Shown here piece by piece: positions 1 to 8,770 of a DNA stretch of 64,000 nt. This DNA comes from Brachybacterium alimentarium. GTDB taxonomy: Bacteria; Actinomycetota; Actinomycetes; Actinomycetales; Dermabacteraceae. The position numbers and the translations under genes were made by a program. Within the stretch, counting starts at the first letter, position 1. Every line of letters starts with the position of its first letter. The stretch lies in the NCBI RefSeq assembly GCF_002332425.1, contig NZ_NRGS01000025.1:105850-169849 (forward strand). The letters run 5' to 3'. The notes beneath the pieces are model-generated. The model was not told the origin of the DNA, made no database searches, and saw only the letters and a program-made list of their open reading frames with translations.

Positions 1-1044
1 GCGGAGCTGTCCGAGGAATCCCGCGTGCGTCATCGCTACGTCGACCTCATCGTGCGCCAGCAGGCCCGAGACGCGGTGCGCCAGCGCGCCGAGGTGATGC
101 ACTCGCTGCGCGAATCGTTCCGCGAGCGCGATTTCGTCGAGGTCGAGACCCCGATGCTCCAGGTGATCCCCTCGGGCGCCGCGGCACGCCCGTTCGTCAC
201 CCATATGAATGCCTTCGATCTCGATCTGTATCTGCGAATCGCTCCTGAGCTGTTCCTGAAGAGGGCCGCCGTGGGCGGTCTCGAGCGGGTGTTCGAGGTC
301 AATCGCAACTTCCGCAACGAAGGCGCAGATTCCACGCATTCGCCGGAGTTCGCGATGCTCGAGGCATACCAGGCCTACGGCGATTACGACACGATCGCGG
401 ACCTCACGCAGACGCTGATCCAGGAGGCCGCCCAGCGTGCCACCGGTTCCCAGCAGGTCACTCTTGCGGATGGTTCGGAGTACGACTTCTCCGGGGAATG
501 GAAGAAGATCACGGTCTACGGCTCCCTCTCGGAATCCCTCGGCGAGGAGATCACCCCCGAGACGACTCCGGAGAAGCTGCGCGAGATCGCCCGGTCGCTC
601 GACCTCGACCTGGAGCACCCGAAGTTCGGTCACGGGAAGCTGGTCGAGGAGCTCTTCGAGAACCGTGTGGGCGATCACCTCTACGAGCCCACGTTCGTGC
701 GCGACTTCCCGGTCGAGACCAGCCCCTTGGTGCGTGCCCACCGCAGCACTCCCGGAGTGGTCGAGAAGTGGGACCTGTACGTGCGCGGCTTCGAGCTCGG
801 CACCGGCTACTCCGAGCTGGTCGACCCCGTCATCCAGCGCGAGCGCTTCGCCCAGCAGGCCGGCCTCGCGGAGCAGGGCGACGACGAGGCGATGCTCCTG
901 GACGAGGACTTCCTCGAGGCCATGGAATACGCACTGCCCCCGACGGGCGGCATGGGAATGGGAGTGGATCGACTGCTCATGGCGCTCACGGGACTCGGCA
1001 TCCGCGAGACCATCCTCTTCCCGCTCGTGAAGCCGGAGGCCTGA
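1..1044 (+). CDS. lysS: Lysyl-tRNA synthetase, class II (5' end outside window)
   Basis: Charges tRNA-Lys with lysine in the cytoplasm. Frame 1 is open from the first base, so the gene starts upstream; 347 C-terminal residues are visible. They cover the class II catalytic core: motif 2 ([20 protein letters not shown]) and, near the C-terminus, motif 3 ([12 protein letters not shown]). A GTG at base 25 lies inside the conserved core and is not the true start. A small membrane protein gene follows after one base, then lsr2; lysS next to lsr2 is a common actinobacterial arrangement. Confidence 0.96.
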   Translation, partial: AELSEESRVRHRYVDLIVRQQARDAVRQRAEVMHSLRESFRERDFVEVETPMLQVIPSGAAARPFVTHMNAFDLDLYLRIAPELFLKRAAVGGLERVFEVNRNFRNEGADSTHSPEFAMLEAYQAYGDYDTIADLTQTLIQEAAQRATGSQQVTLADGSEYDFSGEWKKITVYGSLSESLGEEITPETTPEKLREIARSLDLDLEHPKFGHGKLVEELFENRVGDHLYEPTFVRDFPVETSPLVRAHRSTPGVVEKWDLYVRGFELGTGYSELVDPVIQRERFAQQAGLAEQGDDEAMLLDEDFLEAMEYALPPTGGMGMGVDRLLMALTGLGIRETILFPLVKPEA

Positions 1045-1045
1045 G

Positions 1046-1213
1046 ATGGATTCAGGATTCTGGTTCGAGGCCGGCGCATTGCTGCCATCTATCGGCGTGG
1101 GCCTGCTGTTCTGGTTCGTGATGCGTGCCGTGCTGCGCGCGGACCGACGGGAACGAGAGGCCCAGCGCCAGGCGGAGCAGGAATACCGGGACCTTCGCGC
1201 CTCCGAAGAATAG
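1046..1213 (+). CDS. Small single-pass membrane protein, unknown function
   Basis: A 55-residue ORF starting with ATG one base after the lysS stop, so very probably translated from the lysS mRNA. Residues about 10-31 form one hydrophobic segment (LLPSIGVGLLFWFVMRAVL); the remaining tail is highly charged, rich in Arg, Glu and Gln, and likely helical. I do not recognise a family. Its placement between lysS and lsr2 and the strict reading-frame packing argue that it is real rather than a chance ORF. Confidence 0.6.
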   Translation: MDSGFWFEAGALLPSIGVGLLFWFVMRAVLRADRREREAQRQAEQEYRDLRASEE

Positions 1214-1246
1214 AAGTATCGCTCGGTACACATTTTCTGCGACGGA

Positions 1247-1275
1247 TTGATATTCGTTCATTTCCCGTGGATACT
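1247..1275 (+). promoter_or_regulatory. SigA-like promoter of lsr2
   Basis: TTGATA (1247-1252), a 17-base spacer and GATACT (1270-1275), inside a locally AT-rich stretch. The predicted start of transcription near 1282 would give a leader of about 60 bases before lsr2. Confidence 0.6.
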
Positions 1276-1343
1276 GGGCGTCGATCGCGATCTGTACACC
1301 GGACCGCGCACCCGAGATACCCAGACCAATGAGGGAGCATCCC

Positions 1344-1673
1344 ATGGCACGGAAGACCTATGTGGAGCTCGTCGACGATATCGACGGCGACAAGGCATCG
1401 CAGACCGTGAGCTTCTCGGTCGATGGCGTCGACTACGAGATCGACCTGTCCGACCAGAACGCCGAGAAGTTCCGCGAGGAGCTCGGTGGATGGATCGCCA
1501 AGTCGCGTCGTGTCGGAGGCCGTCGCAGCCGCGGCACCGCAGCCCGCGCCGGCGGCCCGAACGATTCCGCACGGATCCGCGAGTGGGCCCGGAGCGCGGG
1601 CTACGAGGTCCCGGATCGTGGCCGCATCTCCGGCACGATCCGCAAGGCATACGAGGACGCCCACGCGAAGTGA
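1344..1673 (+). CDS. lsr2: Lsr2 family nucleoid-associated protein
   Basis: A DNA-bridging xenogeneic silencer that coats AT-rich DNA, the actinobacterial counterpart of H-NS. The 109-residue product begins MARKTYVELVDDIDG, the classic N-terminal oligomerisation domain. The C-terminal DNA-binding domain is complete, with the AT-hook-like R-G-R at residues 92-94 (VPDRGRISG). ATG 1344 is preferred to the in-frame upstream ATG at 1329 because the family begins with MA-K. A strong promoter lies 70-100 bases upstream and a terminator follows, so it can be a single-gene unit. Confidence 0.97.
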   Translation: MARKTYVELVDDIDGDKASQTVSFSVDGVDYEIDLSDQNAEKFREELGGWIAKSRRVGGRRSRGTAARAGGPNDSARIREWARSAGYEVPDRGRISGTIRKAYEDAHAK

Positions 1674-1710
1674 TCGCGTAGTTCCCGCCGGGGATCGACC
1701 TCCCCGTCTG

Positions 1711-1748
1711 AGAAGAGCTCGTCGCCAGCAATGGCGACGGGCTCTTCT
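1711..1748 (+). terminator. Hairpin terminator between lsr2 and the lut operon
   Basis: A 16-base stem (AGAAGAGCTCGTCGCC) with a six-base loop and one G-U pair. lsr2 and the lut operon converge here, so it could serve both strands. Confidence 0.7.
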
Positions 1749-1829
1749 GCTGCGGGCTCCTCGTACCAGGGCTCCGGTGGGGTCACCAGGCCGTGGCCAT
1801 GGGGCCGGGTCCGGGGTGACCGGGCCGGG

Positions 1830-2801
1830 TTACCAGCCCCGGATGGACCAGGCGGCCTCGTGCTGCAGTCCAGGGCTGAGGCGCACCACGTCGGTACCGC
1901 TGCGGAAGGCATCGGGCGGGCAGGTCATCGGTTCGACGGCGAGCCCGAGACGGTTCTGCTCCGGCTCCGGCCGATCCGCGGTGTGGATCTGCAGCCACGG
2001 GCACTCCTCCCCGGCCGTGAGCTCGACGCCGGTGCCGCCGGGCGCCGTGACGGAGACGGTCAGATGGCCGTCCTGGTCCCGTCCGAGGTCGGTGAAGGCA
2101 TGGTCGATGAACTGTGACCCGATGACACGTGCGGAGCGGAAGTCGAAGTCGCTGCCGGGCGCGACCGGCTCGGTCCCCGTGGGGAGCAGACGGTCCTCGG
2201 TGACGGTCAGCACGGTGCCGGCCTCGACCTGGAGGGACCAATCGTCCAGCGGCTCCGGACCCGCGACCAGGTACGGATGCGGGCACACCCCGTAGGGGGC
2301 GTCCCGGTGTCCGATGTTGCGGGCGGTGACGGTCGTGGTCAGGCCGGACTGCGGGTTCAGCGCATGCCGGACCGTCAGCTCCAGGTGGAACGGGTACCCG
2401 GGGGAGGGGAACAGCTCGGTGCGCAGCTGGACCGCCTCTGTCGTGGTGGACACGGGGGAGAAGGGCTGGAAGGACACCAGACCGTGCAGGGCGTTTCCTC
2501 GCTCGGGCTCGGTGAGTGCGGCCTGGATCTGCTCCCCGTCCCAGGTGTAGGCGCCGTCCCCGATGCGGTTGGGCCACGGGGCGACGATCGCGCCCCGGTA
2601 GAACTGGATCGGTCCCTGTTCCGGGTTGCGGACCAGCAGATCCCGGCCGGAGACGGTCAGGGACTCGAGCACGGCGCCCACGGCGGAGACCTCGGCGCGG
2701 TACGTCCCCGCGGTGAGGGTGAACAGCTCTCCGCGGTCGCGGCCGACGTCGGCCCCCGTGGCGTCCGGGGCAGGGATACCGGTGGGCTCGTACTCGTTCA
2801 T
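1830..2801 (-). CDS. Aldose 1-epimerase (galactose mutarotase-like)
   Basis: Interconverts the alpha and beta anomers of aldoses. The 323-residue product has the mutarotase features: NRIGDGAYTWDG near the N-terminus, the catalytic-histidine motif GVCPHPYLVAG and a C-terminal VEPMTCPPDAF with the catalytic Glu. Its start (ATG 2801, preceded by AGGAGA) overlaps the lutC stop as ATGA, so it is the last gene of the lut operon. A mutarotase in a lactate operon is unusual; the neighbouring fucose genes suggest a 6-deoxysugar substrate, but that is inference. Confidence 0.88.
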   Translation of the reverse strand: MNEYEPTGIPAPDATGADVGRDRGELFTLTAGTYRAEVSAVGAVLESLTVSGRDLLVRNPEQGPIQFYRGAIVAPWPNRIGDGAYTWDGEQIQAALTEPERGNALHGLVSFQPFSPVSTTTEAVQLRTELFPSPGYPFHLELTVRHALNPQSGLTTTVTARNIGHRDAPYGVCPHPYLVAGPEPLDDWSLQVEAGTVLTVTEDRLLPTGTEPVAPGSDFDFRSARVIGSQFIDHAFTDLGRDQDGHLTVSVTAPGGTGVELTAGEECPWLQIHTADRPEPEQNRLGLAVEPMTCPPDAFRSGTDVVRLSPGLQHEAAWSIRGW

Positions 2802-3598
2802 GCGGTCTTCTCCTGGGTGGGGTTCGTCGAGGAGCGCTTCGCCGTCGGCTTCCGCGCGGAGGCCTTCTTCACGGCCGCTTCGGCCTCGGCCTCGGGATCC
2901 GGTTCCGGCTCGATGAACACGATGTCGAGCCTGCGCGGGCCATGGACGCCCTCGACCCGGCTGAGCTCGATGTCGCTGGTCGCGCTCGGCCCGGAGACCA
3001 TCGTCCAGGCCGCCCGCGGATCCTCGGCCATGCGTTCGATCGCCTTGGGGACGCCCAGCACCACCTGGTCCTCCTCGACCACCACGACGTGATGATCGGG
3101 GACCAGGGTGATCACCCGGCGACCGCCGATGCCGTCCGCGCGCAGCACGAGGGTGCCGGTCAGGGCGATCGCGGTATGGCAGCCGGTGAGCACGGCATCG
3201 ATGTCGTCGAGCTCGCGAGGGCCGGCGGTCCCGTCGTCCTGGGAGACGTCGGCCGTCACCGATGAGGTCCAGGCCTCGGGCAGCTCGGGCGGCACGATCA
3301 CGCGGGCGGCGTCGCCGAGCGCCTCGGCGATCACCGCGGCTGCGCCGTCGGCCGTGGTGCGGTGCACGACGGCGGTGTAGTCCTCCAGGCGCTGCACGAG
3401 CACGTCGCGCACCTTCCCGCGGTCGGTGGAGACCTCCTGCTTGTCGTCGGCCCGCTGGTAGGCGCGGGGCACGTCCTCGGCATCGGTGACCTCGTCGCGG
3501 CGCGGGACCGCGAGCGCGGAGCGCACCCTGGCGAGGATCTCGTCCTTGGCGCTCACACCGGGGGTGCGAGTGGGGCGCTCGTCCGTCCAGTCGCTCAT
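2798..3598 (-). CDS. lutC: L-lactate oxidation complex subunit LutC
   Basis: The DUF162/LutC component of the LutABC complex, which oxidises L-lactate to pyruvate. The product is 266 residues with the typical order: charged N-terminus, a central segment on use as an electron-transfer subunit (ALTGTLVLRADG) and LVPDHHVVVVEEDQV. Translation is coupled on both sides by ATGA overlaps with lutB and the epimerase gene. The C-terminal tail is Ala/Lys-rich and extends beyond the domain. An upstream in-frame ATG at 3712 lies inside lutB and is rejected. Confidence 0.93.
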   Translation of the reverse strand: MSDWTDERPTRTPGVSAKDEILARVRSALAVPRRDEVTDAEDVPRAYQRADDKQEVSTDRGKVRDVLVQRLEDYTAVVHRTTADGAAAVIAEALGDAARVIVPPELPEAWTSSVTADVSQDDGTAGPRELDDIDAVLTGCHTAIALTGTLVLRADGIGGRRVITLVPDHHVVVVEEDQVVLGVPKAIERMAEDPRAAWTMVSGPSATSDIELSRVEGVHGPRRLDIVFIEPEPDPEAEAEAAVKKASARKPTAKRSSTNPTQEKTA

Positions 3599-5193
3599 GC
3601 CTGCTCCTCGTCCGTGGCCGGGCCGTCTGCGGCAGCATCGGGGCCGCCCGTGCGCGAGTCGCTGCTCGGCGAGTCGGGGTTCTTGGCTCGGTCCCGCTCC
3701 CGGGCGTCCCACCAGCTGCGGAAGGACGTGCCGGGCTTGGGCAGGTCGCGGTGGTCGGTCCAGCCCGGAACCAGCGGAAGCATGCCGGGGAGCTTGCCGA
3801 TGTTGTCCCCGGGCAGCACCTTCGACAGCGGCCCGGCCGAGCGCACCGCCTTGTCGTAGGCGCGCGGGGAGCTCATCAGCTTGCTCGCGCCCTTCATCGC
3901 CACGTCCCAGGTGCCGCGGAACTGTCCCGAGGTCTCACGGCGCTGATCGACGTCCTCTGCGCGCATGTGCACCAGGATCTTGGGGATGTCGATCTTCACC
4001 GGGCACACGTCGTAGCAGGCACCGCAGAGGCTCGAGGCATAGGGCAGCGACGTGTTCGGGTCATCCGGACCGTGCATCCCCGTCATCTGCGGCGAGAGGA
4101 TCGCACCGATGGGGCCGGGATAGGTGGAGCCGTAGGCATGGCCGCCGGTGCGCTCGTAGACCGGGCACACGTTCAGGCAGGCCGAGCAGCGGATGCAGTG
4201 CAGCGCGCTGCGGCCTTCGGGGTCCTCGAGGACGGCGCTGCGACCGTTGTCCAGCAGCACCAGGTGGAACTCCTGCGGTCCGTCACCCTCGGTGACGCCT
4301 GTGAACAGCGTCGTGTACGGGTTCATCCGCTCTCCGGTGGAGGAGCGGGGCAGCAGCTGCAGGAAGACCTCGAGATCCTGGAAGGACGGGACGATCTTCT
4401 CGATCCCGACCACGGAGATCAGGGTCCTGGGCAGTGTGAGGCACATGCGGCCGTTGCCCTCGGACTCGACGACCACCATCGTGCCGGTGTCGGCGACGGC
4501 GAAGTTCGCCCCCGAGATGGCGACCCCTCCGGGGAGATCCAGGAACTTCTCGCGCAGGAAGCGGCGGGAGGCCTCCGCCAGTGCGGCGGGATCATCGGTG
4601 ATGTCCGGGTCGATGTCCGGCATGGACCGCAGGAAGATGTCCCGGATCTCCGCGCGGTTGCGGTGGATGGCCGGGACCAGGATGTGGCTGGGGGTGTCTC
4701 CGGCGAGCTGCACGATAAGCTCGGCGAGGTCGGACTCGATCGCGTGGATGCCCGCGTGGGCAAGGGTCTCGTTGAGCCCGATCTCCTGGGTCGCCATCGA
4801 CTTGACCTTGAGCACCTCCTGCGCATCGCGCTCGAGGGCCAGACGGGTGACGATCTCCCCGGCCTCGTCGGCATCGCGGGCCCAGTGCACCACGCCGCCG
4901 GCGGCGGTCACGGAGTCCTCGAGCTGCTCCAGCAGCTCCGGGAGATGATCGGTGACCTGCCATTTCAGGGCACTGCCGGCGTTGCGCAGCTTCTGCCAGT
5001 CCCGCACCTCGCGGACTGCGGAGGCGCGCTTGGTCTGGATGGTGGCGGTGGCATGGCGCAGGTTGCCGCGCAGAGTCTCGTCGCCGAGCTCCGAGCGGGC
5101 GGCGTCCGGGAACGACTGCGTTCCGCGCAGGTTCGAGGAGGGCGAGGCATGCTGGGGTCGGATGGACGGGATGCCGAGGTCGACGGTGCTCAT
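3595..5193 (-). CDS. lutB: L-lactate oxidation iron-sulfur protein LutB
   Basis: The iron-sulfur electron-transfer subunit of LutABC. The protein has 532 residues: an N-terminal LUD/DUF162-type domain (about 60-300) and two cysteine clusters for [4Fe-4S] centres, CIRCSACLNVC at 333-343 and CGACYDVC at 390-397. It overlaps lutA upstream and lutC downstream by ATGA. ATG 5193 fits the coupling; longer readings on this strand run into lutA. Confidence 0.96.
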   Translation of the reverse strand: MSTVDLGIPSIRPQHASPSSNLRGTQSFPDAARSELGDETLRGNLRHATATIQTKRASAVREVRDWQKLRNAGSALKWQVTDHLPELLEQLEDSVTAAGGVVHWARDADEAGEIVTRLALERDAQEVLKVKSMATQEIGLNETLAHAGIHAIESDLAELIVQLAGDTPSHILVPAIHRNRAEIRDIFLRSMPDIDPDITDDPAALAEASRRFLREKFLDLPGGVAISGANFAVADTGTMVVVESEGNGRMCLTLPRTLISVVGIEKIVPSFQDLEVFLQLLPRSSTGERMNPYTTLFTGVTEGDGPQEFHLVLLDNGRSAVLEDPEGRSALHCIRCSACLNVCPVYERTGGHAYGSTYPGPIGAILSPQMTGMHGPDDPNTSLPYASSLCGACYDVCPVKIDIPKILVHMRAEDVDQRRETSGQFRGTWDVAMKGASKLMSSPRAYDKAVRSAGPLSKVLPGDNIGKLPGMLPLVPGWTDHRDLPKPGTSFRSWWDARERDRAKNPDSPSSDSRTGGPDAAADGPATDEEQA

Positions 5194-5975
5194 GAGGCTC
5201 TCCCCAAGATGGTCTGCGAGGGCACGAAGGGCTCCTCCCGGGTGGAGGCGAGGATCTGGGCGAGGTGCACCGACTGCGGTGCAGCGCCGTTGCGACGCAG
5301 CTTGCCGCCGATGTTCATCAGGCACGAGGCATCGCCGGCGACCACGAACTCGGCGCCGGCGGAGACCACGTTCGCGGCCTTGTCGGTCACCATCGCGTCG
5401 GACGTGGCGTCGTTCTTCACCGAGAAGGTGCCGCCGAACCCGCAGCAGGTGTCGGACTCGGGGAGATTCCGGACCTCGATCCCCTCGACGGCCCGCAGCA
5501 GCTTCACGGGGCGGGCGCCGACCTTGAGTACCCGCATCGAGTGGCAGGTCGGGTGATAGGTGACGCTGTGGGGGAAGTAGGCGCCGACATCGGTCACCTT
5601 GAGCACGTCCACGAGCAGCTCGGAGAGCTCGTACGTCTTCGCGGAGACGGCGGCGGCGCGCTCCTCGAGCTCGCTGTCGCCCTCGTGCTGAGCGACCAGC
5701 TGGTGCTGATCGCGCACACAGCCCGCGCAGGACCCCGACGGCATCACGATCGCGTCGATGCTGTCCAGCGATGGCTCGTAGGTGTCCACGAAGCTGCGCA
5801 CCACGGGGGCGGCCTCCGTGTAGTAGCCGGTATTGGTGTGCATCTGCCCGCAGCAGGTCTGCCGCTTGTCGAACACGACCTCGTGGCCGAGCCGCTCCAG
5901 CAGGGTCACGGTGGCCCGGGCGACGTCCGGCGCCATCACGTCCACCAAGCACGTGGTCATCAGCGAGATGCGCAT
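5190..5975 (-). CDS. lutA: L-lactate oxidation protein LutA (cysteine-rich domain protein)
   Basis: First gene of the lut operon. The 261-residue protein carries the two CCG domains typical of LutA and of GlpC/heterodisulfide-reductase-like subunits: TCCGQMH at 40-46 and DTCCGFGG at 175-182, plus PSGSCAGC (79-86). These ligate iron-sulfur clusters. The start ATG 5975 has GAAGGA eight bases upstream. The promoter must lie in the 146 bases between it and the mqo stop, a stretch full of short CCTGGTC repeats. Confidence 0.95.
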   Translation of the reverse strand: MRISLMTTCLVDVMAPDVARATVTLLERLGHEVVFDKRQTCCGQMHTNTGYYTEAAPVVRSFVDTYEPSLDSIDAIVMPSGSCAGCVRDQHQLVAQHEGDSELEERAAAVSAKTYELSELLVDVLKVTDVGAYFPHSVTYHPTCHSMRVLKVGARPVKLLRAVEGIEVRNLPESDTCCGFGGTFSVKNDATSDAMVTDKAANVVSAGAEFVVAGDASCLMNIGGKLRRNGAAPQSVHLAQILASTREEPFVPSQTILGRAS

Positions 5976-6086
5976 CCGCCGTCCTTCTTTCCTGGTCGTC
6001 TTCCTGGCCGACGTCCTGGTCGGCCTGGTCCTGCTCGATCGGGGTGTCCTGCGGTGAACCGCCGGGCCTGCCGGCGACGGACGGGC

Positions 6087-6114
6087 CGTCGGCCTCCCGG
6101 ACAGGAAGCCGACG
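6087..6114 (-). terminator. Hairpin downstream of mqo
   Basis: An inverted repeat CGTCGGC...GCCGACG with a short imperfect extension, 8 bases after the mqo stop on the minus strand. There is no T-tract. It may separate mqo from lutA. Confidence 0.4.
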
Positions 6115-6121
6115 ACGCCGC

Positions 6122-7606
6122 TCAGGGGTGCTCGAGCCCCAGCGAGTGCGCCGTCGCCTCGAGGGAGCGGTGCGCGGCGTCGGGATCGTCGTTCAGCGAG
6201 GTGCCCCAGCTGGGGACCATCTGCGAGATCGTCGGGCGCCAGCCCTCGATGCGGTCGGGGAACATGCGCTCGAGCAGGTTGAGCATGATGCTCGTCGCAG
6301 TCGAGGCGCCCGGGGACGCGCCCAGCATGCCGCTGATGGAGCCGTCCTGCGCGCTGATCAGCTGCGTGCCGAACTGCAGGACTCCGTGCTTGGTGGCATC
6401 AGGGGCGATGACCTGGACGCGCTGGCCCGCGGTGACCTCCTCCCAATCGGCGTCGACGGCGGAGGGCATGTACTCCAACAGCGCCTCGAAGCGCTGGTGC
6501 CGGGTCGCCGCGACCTGGGAGATCAGGTACACCATGAGATCCAGGTTCGGCGGGGCGACCGCCATCATCTGGGTGAGGTTGGAGGGCTTCACCGACGCGA
6601 ACAGGTCGGTGTAGCTGCCGGACTTGAGGAACTTCGGGGACCACCCCGCGTACGGCCCGAACATGAGCGAGCGCTTCCCGTCGACGTGACGGGTGTCGAG
6701 GTGGGGAACGCTCATCGGCGGCGCGCCGACGGCGGCCTTGCCGTACACCTTCGCATCGTGACGGGCGATCACGTCGGGGTTCGTGCAGCGCAGCCACTGG
6801 CCGGAGATCGGGAACCCGCCGAAACCGCGGATCTCGTCGATACCGGACTTCTGGAGCAGCGTGAGAGCCGCGCCGCCGGCGCCGACGAAGACCTTCGGTG
6901 CCCGGACCACCTGGATCGAACCATCGGTCGTGGAGCGCACCATGACGCCCCAGTCCGTGCCCATCCGGCGCAGATCGATGACCTCGGAACCGGTCGCGAC
7001 CGTCGTGCCGCCGCGGCCGGAGAAGTCCAGCAGCTGATTGGTCAGCGCTCCGAAGTCCACATCGGTGCCGTCGGGCGAATAGGTCGCGGCGATCGTCTCC
7101 GTGACGGGACGGCCCTCGGTGACCAGCGGCGCCCACTCCTCGAGCTTCGCGTGCTCGGTGGTGAACTCCATACGGTCGAACAGCGGGTTCGCGGTCAGCG
7201 CCTCATGGCGGCGACGCAGGTAGTCCACGCTCTCCATCCCGTGCACGAAGCTCATGTGCGGCACGGAGTTGATGAAGGAGGAGGGGTCCCCGATGCGGTC
7301 GTTCTCGACCAGGTGCGACCAGAACTGCCGGGACACCTGGAACTGCTCGTTGATGGTGATCGCCTTGTGGGGGCTGACCGATCCGTCGACGTCCTGCGGG
7401 GTGTAGTTGAGCTCGCACAGTGCGCTGTGACCGGTGCCGGCGTTGTTCCAGCCGTCACTGGACTCCAGGCCCAGCTGGTCGAGCTTCTCGAGCACGACGA
7501 TGTGCCAATCCGGTTCGAGCTCGGTGAGCATCGCGGCGAGTGTGGCGCTCGCGATCCCGCCGCCGATCAGCACTGCGTCAGCACGGGTCACGTCCAGGTC
7601 TGCCAT
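6122..7606 (-). CDS. mqo: Malate:quinone oxidoreductase
   Basis: A peripheral membrane FAD enzyme that oxidises malate to oxaloacetate and passes electrons to quinone, replacing or backing up NAD-dependent malate dehydrogenase. The 494 residues match the family length. The dinucleotide-binding loop is VLIGGGIASATLAAML (about 12-27), followed by the Mqo signatures SSDGWNNAGTGHSALCELNYTP and later GASPGASTATSIML. ATG 7606 has GGAGA upstream. It lies before lutABC on the same strand, so the pair joins two quinone-linked organic-acid oxidations. Confidence 0.97.
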   Translation of the reverse strand: MADLDVTRADAVLIGGGIASATLAAMLTELEPDWHIVVLEKLDQLGLESSDGWNNAGTGHSALCELNYTPQDVDGSVSPHKAITINEQFQVSRQFWSHLVENDRIGDPSSFINSVPHMSFVHGMESVDYLRRRHEALTANPLFDRMEFTTEHAKLEEWAPLVTEGRPVTETIAATYSPDGTDVDFGALTNQLLDFSGRGGTTVATGSEVIDLRRMGTDWGVMVRSTTDGSIQVVRAPKVFVGAGGAALTLLQKSGIDEIRGFGGFPISGQWLRCTNPDVIARHDAKVYGKAAVGAPPMSVPHLDTRHVDGKRSLMFGPYAGWSPKFLKSGSYTDLFASVKPSNLTQMMAVAPPNLDLMVYLISQVAATRHQRFEALLEYMPSAVDADWEEVTAGQRVQVIAPDATKHGVLQFGTQLISAQDGSISGMLGASPGASTATSIMLNLLERMFPDRIEGWRPTISQMVPSWGTSLNDDPDAAHRSLEATAHSLGLEHP

Positions 7607-7904
7607 GTTTCTCCGTTCAAGCGGTCTCGGGGCGCACCGGTGCGCGCCGCGTGAACGGTCTCGCGCGTCGAGGTGGCCGTGCCCACCAGGGTAACCCTGG
7701 TCCTGTCGCGAGGAGGTATCGGAACCGGCTTTCCGGACCAGGGACCCGGGCAGGTGGTCCGGGCCGACGTCCGGGTCGACAGTCAGGGGCGAGGGCCTGG
7801 GGTGAGGGTCTCGGCCGATGGTCTGGTCTGACGGTCCGGGCCGAGGGACCGGACCGACAGCCCGGAGCGATGCGTCGCAGAGGTCGAGGGGTCCCTGCCC
7901 GGGC
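7607..7904. other. Intergenic region between mqo and the DUF624 gene, rich in inverted repeats
   Basis: No coding sequence that I would accept. It must contain the mqo promoter (minus strand) and the end of the DUF624 transcript. It holds a 17-base palindrome at 7685-7701 and two further inverted repeats built on GGTCCGG/CCGGACC (7733-7762 and 7833-7855), the first of which could terminate the DUF624 mRNA. Confidence 0.5.
7685..7701. promoter_or_regulatory. Perfect 17-base palindrome upstream of mqo, candidate operator
   Basis: ACCAGGGT-A-ACCCTGGT, eight-base arms around one base, about 80 bases before the mqo start codon. The position fits a regulator binding site; I cannot assign the regulator. 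Confidence 0.45.
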
Positions 7905-8582
7905 TCACACGGTCGCGGCGCTGCGCGCCTCGAGATCCTCCAGCAGCAGCTCGACCCTCCGGCCGAGCAGGGCCGTCGCGACGACGATCATGGTCGCCGC
8001 ACCGAACAGGAAGGCCAACGGCCACAGGAACGAGCACACCACGATCCACACCCCGAGCAGCAGGATCAAAGCGAGGAACCGCGCCGGCACGGTGCCGGGC
8101 ACCAGGAGCGCCAGCCGCCACGCGACCAGCAGGTCCTGCCGTCGCACTCGGGGGACCGCCACGAGCACCGCGGCGCTGACCGTCGACCAGGTGGCGCTGA
8201 CCACGGCCAGGCCGGCCAGGATGAGCGGAGCCACCGAGCCGGAGGCCCCGCCGCCAATCACGATCCAGATCATCGAGACGGAGCCCAGCTGGACGATCAT
8301 CAGGGGAAGCAGCCGCAGAGTGGCCGTCACGAACTGTCGCCTGTAGCTCTCCCACATCACAGGCAGCGCCTTCACCTTCGCCCCGTGGCGAGATGCTCGA
8401 AAGGCGTCAGCGGCGGCGACACTCGCGGGGGCGACCCCCAGTGCCACGAGGCCCAGGAGGCTGAGGAGCATCCAGACGAGGTTGATCCGCAGGACCAGAT
8501 AGACCAGCTCGACCCCTTCGTTCAGGCGCGTCACCCAGACGGGGACCTCCGTCGGGCCCGCAGGTGTTCCGGTGCGATTCAT
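7905..8582 (-). CDS. DUF624 (YesL-like) membrane protein
   Basis: A 225-residue integral membrane protein with about five hydrophobic segments (roughly 25-50, 85-110, 115-140, 160-185 and 185-205) and the DUF624 pattern AAADAFRASRHGAKVKALPVMWESYRRQF between the first two. DUF624 genes usually sit in oligosaccharide ABC-transporter loci. Here the partner is the divergent GH29 fucosidase and no transporter is present. The -10-like TAGCCT at 8589-8594 (minus strand) ends six bases before the ATG and there is no Shine-Dalgarno, suggesting a leaderless mRNA. Confidence 0.8.
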   Translation of the reverse strand: MNRTGTPAGPTEVPVWVTRLNEGVELVYLVLRINLVWMLLSLLGLVALGVAPASVAAADAFRASRHGAKVKALPVMWESYRRQFVTATLRLLPLMIVQLGSVSMIWIVIGGGASGSVAPLILAGLAVVSATWSTVSAAVLVAVPRVRRQDLLVAWRLALLVPGTVPARFLALILLLGVWIVVCSFLWPLAFLFGAATMIVVATALLGRRVELLLEDLEARSAATV

Positions 8583-8770
8583 GGAGGCAGGCTATCGGCT
8601 CCGTGTGTGAGGCCGTGCACAGCGTCCAAGGGGCACTCTCAGCAGAGAACCGATGTCTCTACAGAGGGGTGTCACGTAGCGATCGGCGCCCGCTGCAGAA
8701 TTCACGTCTGTCTCGGGAAATCTTCACCCGGCGGTTCATCAAAGGCCCGATCTTTGGTGGAATGGGTTCC

